From Pestalotiopsis fici W106-1 (Eukaryota > Ascomycota > Sordariomycetes > Amphisphaeriales > Sporocadaceae), in contig NW_006917091.1 of the NCBI RefSeq assembly GCF_000516985.1, forward strand, positions 2,397,399 through 2,461,398: 64,000 nt of DNA, in the 5' to 3' direction. How positions within the stretch are numbered: position 1 is the first letter of the stretch; every line of letters starts with the position of its first letter. The notes under the pieces were generated by a model that had not been told where the DNA came from, did not search any database, and saw only the letters and a list, made by a program, of their open reading frames with translations. Below, one piece after another: positions 47,782 to 60,038 of the stretch. The position numbers and the translations under genes are program-made.

Positions 47782-49020
47782 ATGGTGCTCCGCAAAAAGG
47801 AAGTCTACACGGTGATAACGCCAATCCCCGGATTCATTCCCCGCCAACTGGCCATAGATATCCTCCACAGCCATGGTGAGGTCATCACCCTGAACCCGCT
47901 CGTGCTCAGTCACAAGCCCATCTCGGCACCGCGCAACGCCCCCAGCGACGAATTTTACTCGACCTGGTACGAAATCACCGAGCGCCTGCAGTTCATTCCC
48001 GGCATTGGCAAATTGGGCTCTGGCGTCATCAATTTCAATGGCTGCTTTCACGACTTGCCGTGGGGCCTACAAACCCACATTTACGCTCCGGCTGGCGTCG
48101 ACCTCCGGAACAAGTATCGCATCGGTGGGAACCAGCCGGGCGTCGAGCCACCGGAGCAGCAGGAGATGGGACTCGGCGCCCCCAAGGACGGACTCTATCT
48201 ACGCGAAGATATTGAAATTCGCTGCAATTTTGCCATGGTGAGCTTTGTCAAGGCGCAGCTCAAGGCTGCCAGCAAAGAAATGGTGGATCGCATTGTCAAA
48301 AAGGCCGAATTGCTCGAGGCCGGTGTCCTGACTGCCATGATCGAGAATGGCAAGATCAAGACGTCAAATCCAAATGACCGATCGCAGTACACTGGCGGCT
48401 TGGCGGCTCAGTCGCCACCAGACTCCCCAGCAAGCATGTACCACACGCATACGGGACAGTCTTCCATGCCGCCAATGTCGCCTTCTATCCCGTATCAGAT
48501 TCCACGGCCCGTCTCGTACCAGGTGCCGCCGAGCTTACAACAACATCAACAATTCAATAGACCCAACTCGTCCATGTCGCATCAATCAGGTAGTTACCAG
48601 TATAGCAAGCCAGTAGAACACCCCCAGGTTGCCGAGCTGCCTGTTGAGGCACCGCAGAAAAACGATATTGTGATGGAGCTACCGGGAGACATGTATCATC
48701 CGCAGGCATCGCCAAGCTTGCATCCGCCACAACTGTCTCCAGGCATTTCCGACACTTCAGGCAAGACGTCACCAAATCCGAACAACTGGAGGTGGTCACA
48801 AAGTCAACACAGCCCGGGTTTGCAAAGCTCAAGGCCGACATCCTACAGCTCCGAACCGGGAAATGCACCGCACGGGTCGCCAGGGCTCGATCACAAGGGG
48901 TTCGCATTTGAGCTCGCTACCCATGCCGAGACCCGAGAGGAGCATCACTCTGGGCCAAAGACACAGCAGCACAACATTCCGCCGTACAATCCTGCAGACT
49001 ATGCGCGGCTCAGTCGTTGA
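47782..49020 (+). CDS. Conserved fungal protein resembling the DUF7053 family
   Basis: Intronless, 412 residues, ATG at 47782 preceded by a CAAAC context. The N-terminal 190 residues form one domain starting RKKEVYTVITPIPGFIPRQL and containing DILHSHGEVITLNPLVLSHK, WYEITERLQFIPG and a CNFAMVSFVKAQLKAAS segment; I associate this with the fungal DUF7053 domain, by recall only. The rest is low-complexity, rich in Pro, Ser, Gln and Tyr (PPMSPSIPYQ, QQHQQFNRPN), likely disordered, and ends NPADYARLSR. Function unknown. The well-conserved N-terminus suggests a housekeeping gene, so the cluster-like region probably ends before it. Confidence 0.8.
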   Translation: MVLRKKEVYTVITPIPGFIPRQLAIDILHSHGEVITLNPLVLSHKPISAPRNAPSDEFYSTWYEITERLQFIPGIGKLGSGVINFNGCFHDLPWGLQTHIYAPAGVDLRNKYRIGGNQPGVEPPEQQEMGLGAPKDGLYLREDIEIRCNFAMVSFVKAQLKAASKEMVDRIVKKAELLEAGVLTAMIENGKIKTSNPNDRSQYTGGLAAQSPPDSPASMYHTHTGQSSMPPMSPSIPYQIPRPVSYQVPPSLQQHQQFNRPNSSMSHQSGSYQYSKPVEHPQVAELPVEAPQKNDIVMELPGDMYHPQASPSLHPPQLSPGISDTSGKTSPNPNNWRWSQSQHSPGLQSSRPTSYSSEPGNAPHGSPGLDHKGFAFELATHAETREEHHSGPKTQQHNIPPYNPADYARLSR

Positions 49021-49709
49021 GATTGGGCAAAGAGATCAGACTGACGAGGTGTAAATTGTCCTATTTCATTTGCAGATTTTGATACCACGAGGACTATGGC
49101 GTTATCCAGACATGACTTTTGGCCGGCCATCTCTTGAAAAATTGGCCATTTACGATTTCCTGATTTGAGAGATGTTTTCTACTATGGGGTTCAAGGATAT
49201 CCCGCGGGCAGTTTGACTGGCGAATCAAAATATCAAAACTTTCTATACCCTATAAACGTATTGAAGCAATCCAATGCAACCAGTTCGGCGTGACAAAAAC
49301 GGAAACTAAAGGCCATGCAGAGATCGTGTAAACTGGATGCGATACTCGTATGCAGGAAATTTTGGTGTCTTTTGCTGCGGCGGACAGATGTACGAACTAG
49401 TGAACCAGGACGGATTCGGAAGCTCAGTAGCCGTATCACGCCGCTTGACTCACCCCGGGGAAAACGCAACTTGTGTATCGCCGGAGCTCCCAACTTCCGG
49501 CGGGCGCCCTATAGCTCCTTCGGATACAAGAACATCCATGGATCCATCTGCTCCGCCTCTTAGAGAAAGCGGCAAACATCATAACGCTTTTGGTCCGACT
49601 GACGCCACTCGTCCAGAAACACTCTAGGGCCTCGCACACCTCTACCAATCCGCATCATTTATACGCACCACTGCATTGCTAGCCCATATCACCAAGTCGA
49701 GAATAAAAC
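49021..49709. other. Intergenic, no supported gene
   Basis: 3' region of the DUF7053-like gene and promoter of the acetyltransferase gene. Overlapping frames on both strands have no recognisable content. Confidence 0.45.
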
Positions 49710-50483
49710 ATGTCCGACTCCAAACCAACCTTTACCATATCCCGGGCCTCGCCGGGCGATGTGCCGCGGATCGGCGAGATCTCGACCCGCGCCTTTGACA
49801 AGGACACAAATTCACAGATGAAAATCATGGGTCAGCGGCCCGGCGCGTTTGCGCAAGGCATGGTTGCGGGCGCGCGGTCCTGGCTAGAGTCGCCGCGGGC
49901 CGTGCTCATCAAGGCCACCGACGACCGGGACGGCACCATTGTGGGGTCCTGCGCCTGGGGGTTCCGGGGCGTGGAGCTTGACCCTTCGCCCGGCGCCGAG
50001 ACGGACAAGGACGTCCTCTCTGGTCGACGGGAAAATGGGGACGATGACAGTACAGCAGCGAGTGCAGGCGAGGATCAGACTGAGCCCCCCGGAGCCGAGA
50101 AAATCAAGGCGCTCGAGGGCATGACGAGTAAGCACTTGTTTGACTTCATGGGCAAGCGGATGCCCGAGGGCTCCAAGTGCATCTTTATCGGCGGCATCTC
50201 GGTGGACCCGCGCTACGAAGGGCTCGGGGTTGGCTCGCAGCTGCTCCGCTGGGGCACCGAGCAGGCGGATCGGCTGGGCGCCTTTTCGTGGGTGCACTCG
50301 TCCGAGGCTGGCTGGGTACTGTTCAGCAAGCACGGGTATGAGGAGGTTGATCGTCTGACTTTTGATCTAGACGAGTGGGCTGTCGGACCGCCGCCGGCGG
50401 ATGGCGTGTTTGCCGGACGGGAGAAGTGGGGAGAGTATACGTTCCGGTACGGGTTGAGGCAGCCTGTCAAGGTGTCGGAATAG
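49710..50483 (+). CDS. GNAT-family N-acetyltransferase
   Basis: Intronless, 257 residues, ATG at 49710. Begins with the GNAT-like ISRASPGDVPRIGEISTRAF. The acetyl-CoA-binding motif A is near residues 165-185: IGGISVDPRYEGLGVGSQLL, with the Q/R-x-x-G-x-G core as YEGLGVG. Then WVHSSEAGWVLFSKHGYEEV, the motif B strand-helix typical of fungal GNATs that acetylate small molecules or protein N-termini. A charged insert of about 40 residues (residues 95-135, rich in Asp, Glu, Ser) separates the N-terminal strands from motif A and is probably disordered. GC-rich compared with its neighbours. Substrate unknown. Confidence 0.85.
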   Translation: MSDSKPTFTISRASPGDVPRIGEISTRAFDKDTNSQMKIMGQRPGAFAQGMVAGARSWLESPRAVLIKATDDRDGTIVGSCAWGFRGVELDPSPGAETDKDVLSGRRENGDDDSTAASAGEDQTEPPGAEKIKALEGMTSKHLFDFMGKRMPEGSKCIFIGGISVDPRYEGLGVGSQLLRWGTEQADRLGAFSWVHSSEAGWVLFSKHGYEEVDRLTFDLDEWAVGPPPADGVFAGREKWGEYTFRYGLRQPVKVSE

Positions 50484-50865
50484 TCTGTCGGAATGGTTTG
50501 AAGATGTGACTCGGCGGGGGTCTCTGCCTCACTTGTTTCTCGAAATGCGCAAGATTTATTCTCAGTATTGGTTCCTTATCTAGGTGTAATGATGCGGGTT
50601 GTTCTTAGCTTAACGCTGAGTAGGTACCTGTGAAACCAGTCAGCTCATTCAAGCCGGGCGCTTGCAACTGGCCGACCTTGATGAGTTCAAGACTTGAGAT
50701 ACCTAGGGGATGAGGAGTGACGTTATTTTCAATGTAACCCGAGAAACTTCAACACATACTACAATGCTTATGTACACGTTATTCCGCCTGATAAAATCCA
50801 AAGCCTCGTGAACTAAATGTAAAATGGTACAGTTCGGGGCTACAAAATAAAAAAGACGGCCAGTC
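50484..50865. other. Intergenic between convergent genes
   Basis: Shared 3' region of the acetyltransferase and NLR genes; no feature seen. Confidence 0.45.
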
Positions 50866-53800
50866 TCATGTTTGATTTTCGGTTTCCACTTCTTGAGGAT
50901 GACGAGCCACCCAATCTTCGAGAAATTTCAAGCACCCATTGTCCTTCGACTTCTCTTTCGCTGTGCGTGCTGCATGAATGGCGTCGCACTCGAGCCCATA
51001 TCTGAGTCGAATGTTTCCAGGCAGATTGATCTTCGCCCCGCATTCTTCAACCAAAAACTTCACAATCTTCAGCTCCCCACTTGCTGCTGCTTTTGCAAGG
51101 GCTGTACCGTATTTGCCGCACCTGAGAGGAAGATTGACGTCTGCGTGACCTTCTTGAACCAAGAACTTGACAGTTTTGAAATTCTTACGTGACGCTGCTG
51201 CTGCTAAAGCGCTTCCATAACGGCCATGCTGAAGAATCATGTTAACGTCTGCTTGGCCTTCTCGGACCAAGAACTCCACAACATGTTTACTGGATCCGCG
51301 ACGAGATCCTGCTTCTGCTGCTGCTGCTAAAGCACTTCCATAACGGCCATGCTGAAGAATCATGTTAACGTCAGCTTGGCATTCTTGGACCAAGAATCTC
51401 ACGACTCTTAGACCGAATGATCTAGATGCTGCTGCTAAAGCACTGCCATACTGGCCGTGTTCAACAACCATGTTGACGTCTGCTTGGCCTTCTTGGACCA
51501 AGAGTCTCACGATGCTTAGACAGAATGTTCTAGATGCTGCTGTTAAAGCACTGCCACACCTGCCGTGTTCAACAACCATGTTGACGTTTGCTTGCCCTTC
51601 TTGAAGCAAAAATCTTGTTGTCTCAAGATCTCTGTTTTCTGCTGCCATTACGAGGATGCTGCCTTTCAAGCCTATACCCACATTCGGATCAACCATTTGT
51701 TTTGTGATTAAGAGCTTGAGGGTGTCAATATGGCCATAATAGTATGCTTCAGCAAGAGCTTCGGCATTATTCGTTTTTTGGCTTTCAACATTGATTCCAC
51801 GACTTAAAAGCTCTTTGCAAATGGAGTTGGAACCGCCGGCTGCAGCGACGGCCAAAAGGTTCTTCCCATCATGATTGGTCTGCCAAAGGTCATAATCCGC
51901 TTTCCACCAATCCTCCAAGACCTTGTGGACCGCGAACCGGCAGGCAAGTAGAATGCTTGCCGATTCTGGAGATATCATGCGTAAGGGGGCTGTGCGGCAA
52001 TGACCCGGGATGTATAGAAAAGATGTGCGTGGAAAATATCGGTCTTCAAAAACTTGGTCGTACCAATTTCGATACTGAGGGCTGCTGTTGTCAAAAGAAC
52101 CCAGGAAGGTCTGAAGTTGGCGAGTCAATGCATTGTCAATTCTCTGCTCTTTCAGTTCATCATCTCGTTCCTGCTCTGAGGAGGTCTCCTGTGTCTGAAT
52201 ATGATTGATCCAATGATGTCGAGAATACACTTGGATGGGATGATCAGTTTCGAAGATGCCATCTGTGACTGTAGTGTGGTTTTTTACTTTGCTGGTGTCC
52301 CCTTGCTGCTCAAAATTGATAAATGTGTGGTTGAGAAGCTTCAGGCAAGCCTTGGCAACGTCTGAATGAGACTTCCGGATGCCAAAGCCGATGTCTTCAA
52401 GATATTCAATGACTGAAAAATGTGCAAATCTCCATACGTCTCGTTCTGTATCGAAGACGAGCATGTGGTTGCATAGTTTCAGCAATTGGACTTCGGTGAT
52501 CTTTTCAAGCAACACCAATTCGTCACCCTCCGTGTTCAATCGGATTGCGGACAGCAATTCTTCTCTTCCGAGAGGGGCAAATGCACACATGACCCATCTC
52601 AGAGCATTTTCTGCTAACCATTTGTCAGTCCCCTTTCGGATTCTTATTGCAGCGAATAGCTCGTCATATGTGCCCTTTAGGGTATCAGGCAGCCGGCCGA
52701 GGCGGTCTTTGATGTTGCTGATAGTTTCTTGCTCTAGAAGCTGATCGACCTGAAGAGCTGCCCACTGGAACCTATTGCGTATCAGTATCTCTCTGTTTGG
52801 CCAAGCCTACTTGGGACATACATTCCGCTACTCTTCCCCTGGATTGTACGCTCAATAATGAGTTGTAGTTCAGGCGGCATGTTGCTCCAATTATCATGAT
52901 TGACAATCTCTTGTTTGACAAAAGTCTTGATGTCTTGCTCATTGTACTCTGCCCGGACATCAATACTGGAGACAGAAGAGAGTCTGTCACGGATATCTCT
53001 TTCAGGACGGCTAGAGACGAGGATACGGAGCGGCTTGCTGCACTTTTCCAAGAGAGTCTTGAGTCCCTCAATAATGTACCTGCGAGAGCTGGGTTCGCAT
53101 TCGTCCAAGGCATCAAGAATGACTGTGGTCTTTGCGGAATCATTTATCAAGTGAGATAGATACTTCTGGCACTCCTCGAGATCGAGGCCAAGCTGTTGTG
53201 TTTCTCGCCCCTGCCAGCGATTGTAGAGCTGCTTTCTCGCAGGATGGTCTTCTTTTGCAAACAGTAGGAGTTGACGAAGCAGGCATTGGAAAATAGATAC
53301 TGGTTTTCGACGCCGTTCCTCTTGATGATCGCAGTAGAAGAAGATAACCCCCTCATTTTGTGAAAGGTTTCCGGATTCTCCTTTCATGTAATCGACAACC
53401 TTTGACATCAAGCATGTCTTTCCAACGCCAACTAGGAAGGTCAGTATAGTAGCTGAAAGCGGTAAAAGAAAAGCTTACCCTGCCCTTGAAGCCACAATAT
53501 TACTTGTGAATTACTCTTTCGCCACTCATTGAAAGTTTCGTGCAAAAGTAGCCACTCGCACGTACCCTTAGTTCGCTTCTCGCTGTTGCTGTTGTGGTGC
53601 TTCTCATAGGGTATAGATGAAATGGCCTCCAAGAAGGAGCGCTCAACATCACCCAGCTCAAGCACGCTAGTAAAACCAAGATCAGCAATCAATCAGCATA
53701 ATGAGATAAGTTGGAACGCACGTTTGATCGATGGTAAGTCCCTTTGATATGTCTTGTTGGAATACTCTGAGCTTTTGGACGGTCTCCTGTACCGCTTTGG

Positions 53801-54152
53801 CTGCAAATGGCCACTTCAGGGCTCGCCAACCAAATCTTCTCATCCTCGTGGAACCAGGCTGATTTTGTAGATTTTGTGCCAGCTTGGACTCCAAATCTTC
53901 CAGTTGCTTTTTGCAACCTTGATGGCCTTCAATCAGCTGTCGTGAAGTCTCAAGGACAAAGCCCATTCGGCCTTCAAGCAACATTTTTGTTCTCTCGTGT
54001 TGCGTCTGAACGTTTTGCACCTCTTTTCTGAGCTCCTCAATATCGCTTCTAGCATTCTTGACTTCTTCGTGATATTGCGAGCAGAGTGAGAGCACTTTGG
54101 CTGAGAGATCAACCACAGCGATGACGCTGGCCACCCCACCAAGCGCCTCCAT
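50866..54152 (-). CDS. STAND/NLR protein: HeLo-like N-terminus, NACHT, ankyrin repeats
   Basis: Minus-strand exons 54152-53722, 53666-53479, 53431-52822 and 52771-50866; phases 2, 1, 2 agree, 1044 residues. Residues 1-140 (MEALGGVASVIAVVDLSAKV, then coiled-coil-like helices with EELRKEVQNVQTQHERTK) fit the fungal HeLo-like N-terminal domain of STAND proteins, a membrane-active cell-death type. The NACHT domain follows: Walker A GQVGVGKT at about 205-212, split by an intron; Walker B VILDALDEC near 310-318; LVSSRPE near 345; winged-helix part with GMFQWAALQ. Ankyrin repeats run from about residue 715 to 1010, with several nearly identical units (EGQADVNM, YGSALAAA). Fungal NLRs of this architecture act in non-self recognition and programmed cell death; that role is family inference. 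Confidence 0.9.
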
Positions 54153-56695
54153 TGTGGTGGACAATGGAAAACTCAAGGTCGAAAAATGGTTAGAGTTGTG
54201 CTTCAGGCGATTTCTACAACTTGAGAAGAAGAGTGCTCGCTTCCAAGCAGGCGAGGACTTTCATTTGCTCTAGGTGGCATGCATTGCTCCGAGGCTGTGT
54301 GCGGGGCCTGCATGATGTATGTGGGCAGTGCATGTGGTGTGTTGTTCTCGTGATACGCCCCCCTTGTGTGACAGGCTGAGCGGAGGTTGCGCTGTCGGAT
54401 TTGGGTCAACTTGGGCATCTTGTTTTACCATTGTTTTTTTTTTTAACCATTTCACCTGTGATTGTTTGACCTTGACAAAGTCAAAGGGTTCTATTGTTTT
54501 GCAAAATATACTCTCATTTGAACGAGTGAGTTATCAACTGGTGCGAAATGTCCCCCAAATCAAGGGCGCTGCGCGGTATTATCATTAAATGATGGTAAAT
54601 ACTGAATGTAGAACTCTTTCTTTACCTACAGCTAGTCTCGGGATGGTGGCGACTCAGGCAGTATGGCAGGGTTGATTCCAATCTTTCTAACATGGTAGAT
54701 GGGCAGGTCATATGCTTCTCAGCTTTGCACATGCTATTCTCCCGTCACGATTTGCGGAAACCATGGTAAAAAGAAACTTCTGCCATTATCCATATATGTT
54801 GTTACGTTATGTAGATGAGTTTCATTCAATGAAGTTCATGACGCACGCCATCTAATCGTGGGTATACCATCGTCAATAATGCCATCTCTCAAAGGCTTCA
54901 ATGAGACTAGACAAGCAAAGCATGTATTACTCGTTCCCTTCCCTCGAATATATACACTTTGTGACAACAGAAAGGAGAAGCTCAAGTCGACCAGGAGAAA
55001 TTAACTAGCAAAGGGGGGATATAAACCTGAAAGCAATACACAAAAACATGTGCATATTGTTTTTTGTACAATCTGCCAAAGTCCTCCCGCGGAAGAATCT
55101 TTCTTTTGGGGCCTCGTCATGTCGTAAATCGTGAATCGTCAATCTGTGATTACTTTCCTTTCTGGTATCTTTCATGAAATTTGAGCCCCGGGCGAAAAGG
55201 GACTCGGTGCTGCTGCAGTCGTAATCGTTCATATCCAAATCATCACATCGTAAATATGACCCTAAGTTCGCAAGTCCTGATTTTCCCATATATGTTTTTC
55301 ATCATCATTGCCCACCAACCGCAGCGGCTGTTATGTGGCTCGGAAACGGTAAAAGATGGTGTGGTAAGGGCGATCAAAAGTATGTCAAAAACTTATCGGC
55401 ATCTACATCCAGGTCAGAAATAACGCCTTGGTCTCCAAGTGGCGCTCTTACCAATTGGGTTGACAAAATAGATCTTGAAGGTGTCCGCGTTCAATTTAGT
55501 TGTCGGTACCGAGTAGCCGTCACAAAAAACGTATGCATGAAGGTTCTTCAACAAAATGACATGTTCTGACTTGCCGCGTTTCAACCATTGAGAGCGCGGG
55601 GTTTCGCCGGGTCCAGGGACTACATCGCCGTCAGTAGATTGACAAGTGTGAAAGATATCTTGGCCATCTGCTTACGGAAGGCTGTCCAAACAGGGCAGCC
55701 TTTGAGGTGGCCTTCGCACAAAGTCATCTGGAGTCGACGTCGTTTGGTATCGACATCGCGATGTATTGCAAGGGTGTATATCGTCCTGTCGTCTTCCACA
55801 AAGCTTTGATCCCATCAGTACGTGATTGTAGAGTGAATGAATGTGGCGTATTGAAATCAAGACTCACGCCGTAAACATGTTGATTTCCTCCCTCAATGCC
55901 AATTCTTTGGGATGAAAGTCTACCATTCGACTACTTTTCAACTTCAAGCAAAGGAACATATTGTAGAAGAGAACCAATTCTGCCGAGATATTCAGTGTCG
56001 TTCAAGAATGACAAGTCGAATCACCAAGGAACCTACCTTCGAAGAACTCAAACTTCAAGCTTGCCCATCTCTTTGCCCTCTGCTCAGTCCTGCTCCAACG
56101 CGAGAGATACAAAGTTGCATAATCGTGACGTGAGATGCACAGTTCGTGAGCCCCATGCAAGCAGAGCCAATGCGCTTGGCGATTGACAATTCGAATCATC
56201 AGCCAGGGAGCATCATCATCCTGGAGAATGAAGGTGACAGAGAGCTGGTGATTATTGAAGTGACTATATCGAGATCCTGGTCAATATCGATGCAGGAATC
56301 GTTTGCGTCGTTCGAGTTGCAGTATCTCGGACATACCATCTAGTAAGAATCTTGGCATTGGGTGAGACAAAAGGTTGCCCAAACCGTTCCCATGGGCCGA
56401 ATGCTTCAGATTGTGTGCTGCCGAATCATTAGCGACCATGACTATGGCTGGTATGCTTCACAACTGCTAAACACACCTTTTGGGTCTTTCCAGCCTAGAT
56501 TTTCTTGGGATTTCTGGCTGGAAAATGGATTCCGCCCAGTGCGATCTCTGGATCATTCAGTTTTCAGTAACAAGGACAAGAAAACAAAGCTGAGCAGTAA
56601 TGTACCGTTGCAACATCCAGCTGGTTGGCGCTGTCTCTCCACGGCAAGATAGGCAGGTTTTCGATTCGAGTAGGAAGGGCTCAAGTCGCTTCGTG
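54153..56695. other. 2.5 kb without a supported gene
   Basis: Promoter of the NLR and 3' region of the next gene. Frames at 55005-55289, 55588-55809, 55896-56186 and 56146-56343 lack domains. A T run of about 12 nt is at 54435. Nothing else supported. Confidence 0.4.
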
Positions 56696-57311
56696 TTAGC
56701 TGCTGTAAAGTACCTGATCGCTTCTCCCCACCGAAAGGAACTCACGGATATCTCTTGCCCTCCTGAGATCAAGTATTCGACGTTGCATATAAATCAATGA
56801 GTTTGGGTCATAATTTGGCGACCTGGAAATGGGTTAAGATCATGACTATAAGCTGCATCGTGCGCATTGAAACATACCTGCCGAGCAGGAAACGGAGTTG
56901 ATTTAGGTAGTCATTGTACAGAACAAAGCGGGCCGGGAGAGGTGTTCCGCGTAGCTCTTCACCCATCTCCTGATACATTCTACGCCACCTGTTCACCCGA
57001 CTTTCACCATTATTCGAGTAGTATCCTTCAATGTCTCTCAAAGTTCTCGCCAAACAAGGTAGGAGGATATTGAGATGATCGGTGGCCCACGGAACTCGGG
57101 CCATGTGGACTTGAGAGTGATCCGTAATGTCCCGAAGATTGTGCGACGTTGAGATGATCTGAGTGATTAGGCCGGCAAGGTGCGCGTGCATATCTGGTGG
57201 AAGGTGTTGTCGAAGTTGTTCAAGGCTCCCGGCGACCCTTTCAGCGCGCTCCGCCTCATAACAGCACCCATCAAGCAGGTTGATGCCCACGCTATTACGA
57301 ACCAACTCCAT
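56696..57311 (-). CDS. Conserved-looking fungal protein of unknown function, two exons
   Basis: Minus-strand exons 57311-56878 and 56822-56696; the 55-nt intron has donor GTATGT, a CTTAAC branch-like site and acceptor TTCCAG; phase kept, about 186 residues. The ATG has a GCCGCC context. The protein is helical and charged: LITQIISTSHNLRDITDHSQ, ILLPCLARTLRDIEGYY, RRWRRMYQEM-like text, LPARFVLYNDYLNQLRFLLG, then after the intron RSPNYDP and QRRILDLRRARDIREF. I have the impression of a recurrent fungal family with a C-terminal LPARF...YN..L block but cannot name it. The start may be further upstream. Alternatively the gene is longer, with exons past the TAA at 56696. Confidence 0.55.
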
Positions 57312-59587
57312 GGCGGCGGCGGGACCGACGTACTTTGAGCAGTATCATAGGACCGAAATTCTCGCTCCCCTCGTTGTAGCATCTCTGCTGTAGGCTATTC
57401 AGGATGAATTCCCAAAGCAGCTTGTAGAATACATGGTGGACGGTCGCCGCCAAGGCGGGATTGGGGAAAAAGTCGAGACCCAACGCAGACGGAGAGAAGA
57501 GAAAGAGAGAAAGAAAGTGAGAGTGGAACAGAAACCCCAAGAGTAAGGGCACCTACATCGGCGAGGAAAAAGCAGAGCCTCCCATAAGGGCACCTCCGCT
57601 ACGGCCGGCCAGTTGGCCGTGTGGGGCAAGTGGTGGTGTAGACCCGAAAGCCAATAGATATTCAATCACACGCAGTCAAGCTTGACCAGCATTGACATGC
57701 CGAAAACCAAAGGCTGAGAACGTGCAAGAGGCAGAGAGAGCCCTTTGGTTTTATTCAGCTTTCAAGTTCTAGTTGGGCTCTGCCCCAAACGATAATTCCT
57801 AGTTTCCAGCAGAAGCGACAGCGCAGGCCACTGCTCGCTCGCGTAAGCCGCTGCTAGGTCTGCAGGAGCTTGGCGATGTTCTGCATATTCTGCAGTGAAG
57901 AGAGACTGCGCGTCATCAATTAACAGACCTGCTACTGTTGTTGCTGCTGCCAATCATGGGTAATCAATAAATTCATACGCTCTGTGAAAGCCACTGAGAC
58001 TGAGACAGTAGGCGTGAAAAAAAAGGGTAGGAGGCAGTATGAAAGCATATTGTAGAATGGGCAGTCAGCGATTGCCACGAATCCAACATCCGGTCCCATG
58101 GAGAAAATATGCAACAGTAAATTGGACCGTAATCCGGATCAGGCGTAGTGAACGGGCTCGGATATGAAGACATGCATGTATTCATATGCGGGACATCAAT
58201 CGAACCAGTCCCGAGAGACCTGCCCGGCATCACGCAACTACCAGAGGGCTGGCCCAAAGGACGCAACGGATGCTGTGCCATCTGGAATCTGCAGTGTTGC
58301 TGAGCCTGCCTGCTTTTAGACCAACAAGAGCGCTGGCATCACTGCAGGAGAGGACTGTGGTGGCATGATGCTGCTGCCACTATAGGCTATAGCGATCAGA
58401 GAATCGGGGCCAAACGTCCTTATATTATGTAGAGAGCTACCTACCAATTAGCAAAACCTGGAATGGGTAGATGAATCGCGGGGAAATTTTTCTTTATAAA
58501 GCAGGGACTGCTACCAGTTGTTGCTTGCATTATAATCTGGGCACAGCGGCACACCCAAGGCCAGTGGTCCGTCCATACGAAAGGAAAGAAGCTGTTCGAC
58601 CGACTCCACGAACGGCGGGGAATCTGGGGCTTATCATTATCAGAGCTCGGCTCGCAAGCCTCTCGTCCTCGTCTGCCCAAGCTCGTATCAAGCTTGCCGT
58701 GCCGCTACAAGCAATACGCCGGGTCGGTTGGCTGCAATATTGAGAAAAGGGCGACCTCCCTGCAGCGCGCCGATTCAAAGTCTTGGTGATGTGCAATATT
58801 TGTGCATTATCTTGGTCTTGTTGATTGCCATGCTGCGATCATGCGATCAAACAACAGATGGTTGATTGAAGAGGAATGAAGAAATTCGCGTAAGTTGTAT
58901 GTCGTCGGCGGGATTGGGGTGGTTTAAGTCAACAGCGTCTATGGAAGAGGCTGAAGGACAGACTCAAGACTTTTTTGCCGCAGGATCTGAGAAAATCCAT
59001 TCTAGGCAGACACCAGGATTTCTATACATTATTGGCATCCCAAGCCCATACGCCTTTGTTCCTAGACGTACCAAGCGAAGCTACGCCAACCAATCAGGTG
59101 TATGAGCGCCACCCACCCACCATCAGCAGCACCAGTGGGTTCCTGTATTCTTCTACGACGGCCACTTGAAATGGCACAAGATACAGCAGTAATTTCCAAG
59201 ATCACAGCAAGTCAGGAATAACGCGCGATAGTGGGTGAGATATGTTCTGATTCAGACACAAGTCTGTTGTGTCGCAACTCATCATCATTTGTGGGAGACG
59301 ACTTATAGTGTACATGCGCTACCAGTGACCGTCGGGTATCGTGTGTGAGATGCGACAGATCAACTGTAACGAGACAACCTGTCCCCCGAGTCGTAATTTC
59401 CGGCCTCTCATCAAGTCAAGGTCCTCAAAAGCAGCGCAGCCAACACCTGTCCGAAATCCGATATTACACGCAAAATAGAAACCAGAAGCATTCCTCCATC
59501 TAGGCTGGTTCGTTGGGACAACCGTCGGTCATCCCCTCGACACTCTGGTAGACCGGAGGCAGTGGAACAGAAAAAACGAATGAGCAT
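57312..59587. other. 2.3 kb without a supported gene
   Basis: A minus-strand frame at 57295-57552 overlaps the start of the previous gene and may be its 5' UTR. Others (57762-57953, 58441-58796, 58866-59105) lack domains and most lack a proper ATG. The last few hundred bases hold the 3' end of the HMG-box gene. Confidence 0.4.
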
Positions 59588-60038
59588 TTACTCCTCGTCA
59601 TCATCACCAGCCTAGTTGTCCATGGCCTAGTCAGCGCAAGGTCAAGATGGTTCAGTAAAAGAAAATTAAAATAGTTTTAAGTGGGAGATGGGGTACTCAC
59701 GTTGTAAGCTTGCTTCTCATCCTCGTAACGCTTCTTGTCGGCGGCAGCCTTGGCCTCGTAGGGGGCACGCTGCTTGTCGTTGAGGGCCTTCCAGCGCTCA
59801 CCGAGGATCTTGCCAACCTGGCCGAAGGAGATGCCAGGGTTTTCGTCACGGACGTTCTCACGCTGCTCGTTGGCGAAGAACATGTAGGCAGAGAGACCAC
59901 GCTTGGGGGCGTTGGGGTCTGGGAACTGGTATTAGTCAAGCGTTGACAAGTTCAGTGGTGTAGAAACATACCCTTCTTGCCGCGCTTGACCTTCTCGGCC
60001 TTGCCGGTCTTACCGCGCTTGGTGGCTTCCTTAGGCAT
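59588..60038 (-). CDS. nhp6: NHP6-type HMG-box chromatin protein, three exons
   Basis: Minus-strand exons 60038-59972, 59918-59701 and 59611-59588; phases agree, 102 residues. Basic N-terminus ([20 protein letters not shown]), then one HMG box beginning [20 protein letters not shown] and containing [20 protein letters not shown] and [20 protein letters not shown], then a short acidic end (AGDDDEE). Single-box HMGB proteins of this size bind and bend DNA without sequence specificity and act with FACT on nucleosomes in the nucleus. In exon 3 the first AG after the branch point is only a few bases away and is skipped; using the next AG gives the acidic tail, while the first would give a four-residue end (AMDN). 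Confidence 0.92.

Noticed and set aside
57762..57953. Minus-strand frame rich in Ala
   Set aside because: Begins at TTG, no ATG in frame, no recognisable domain.
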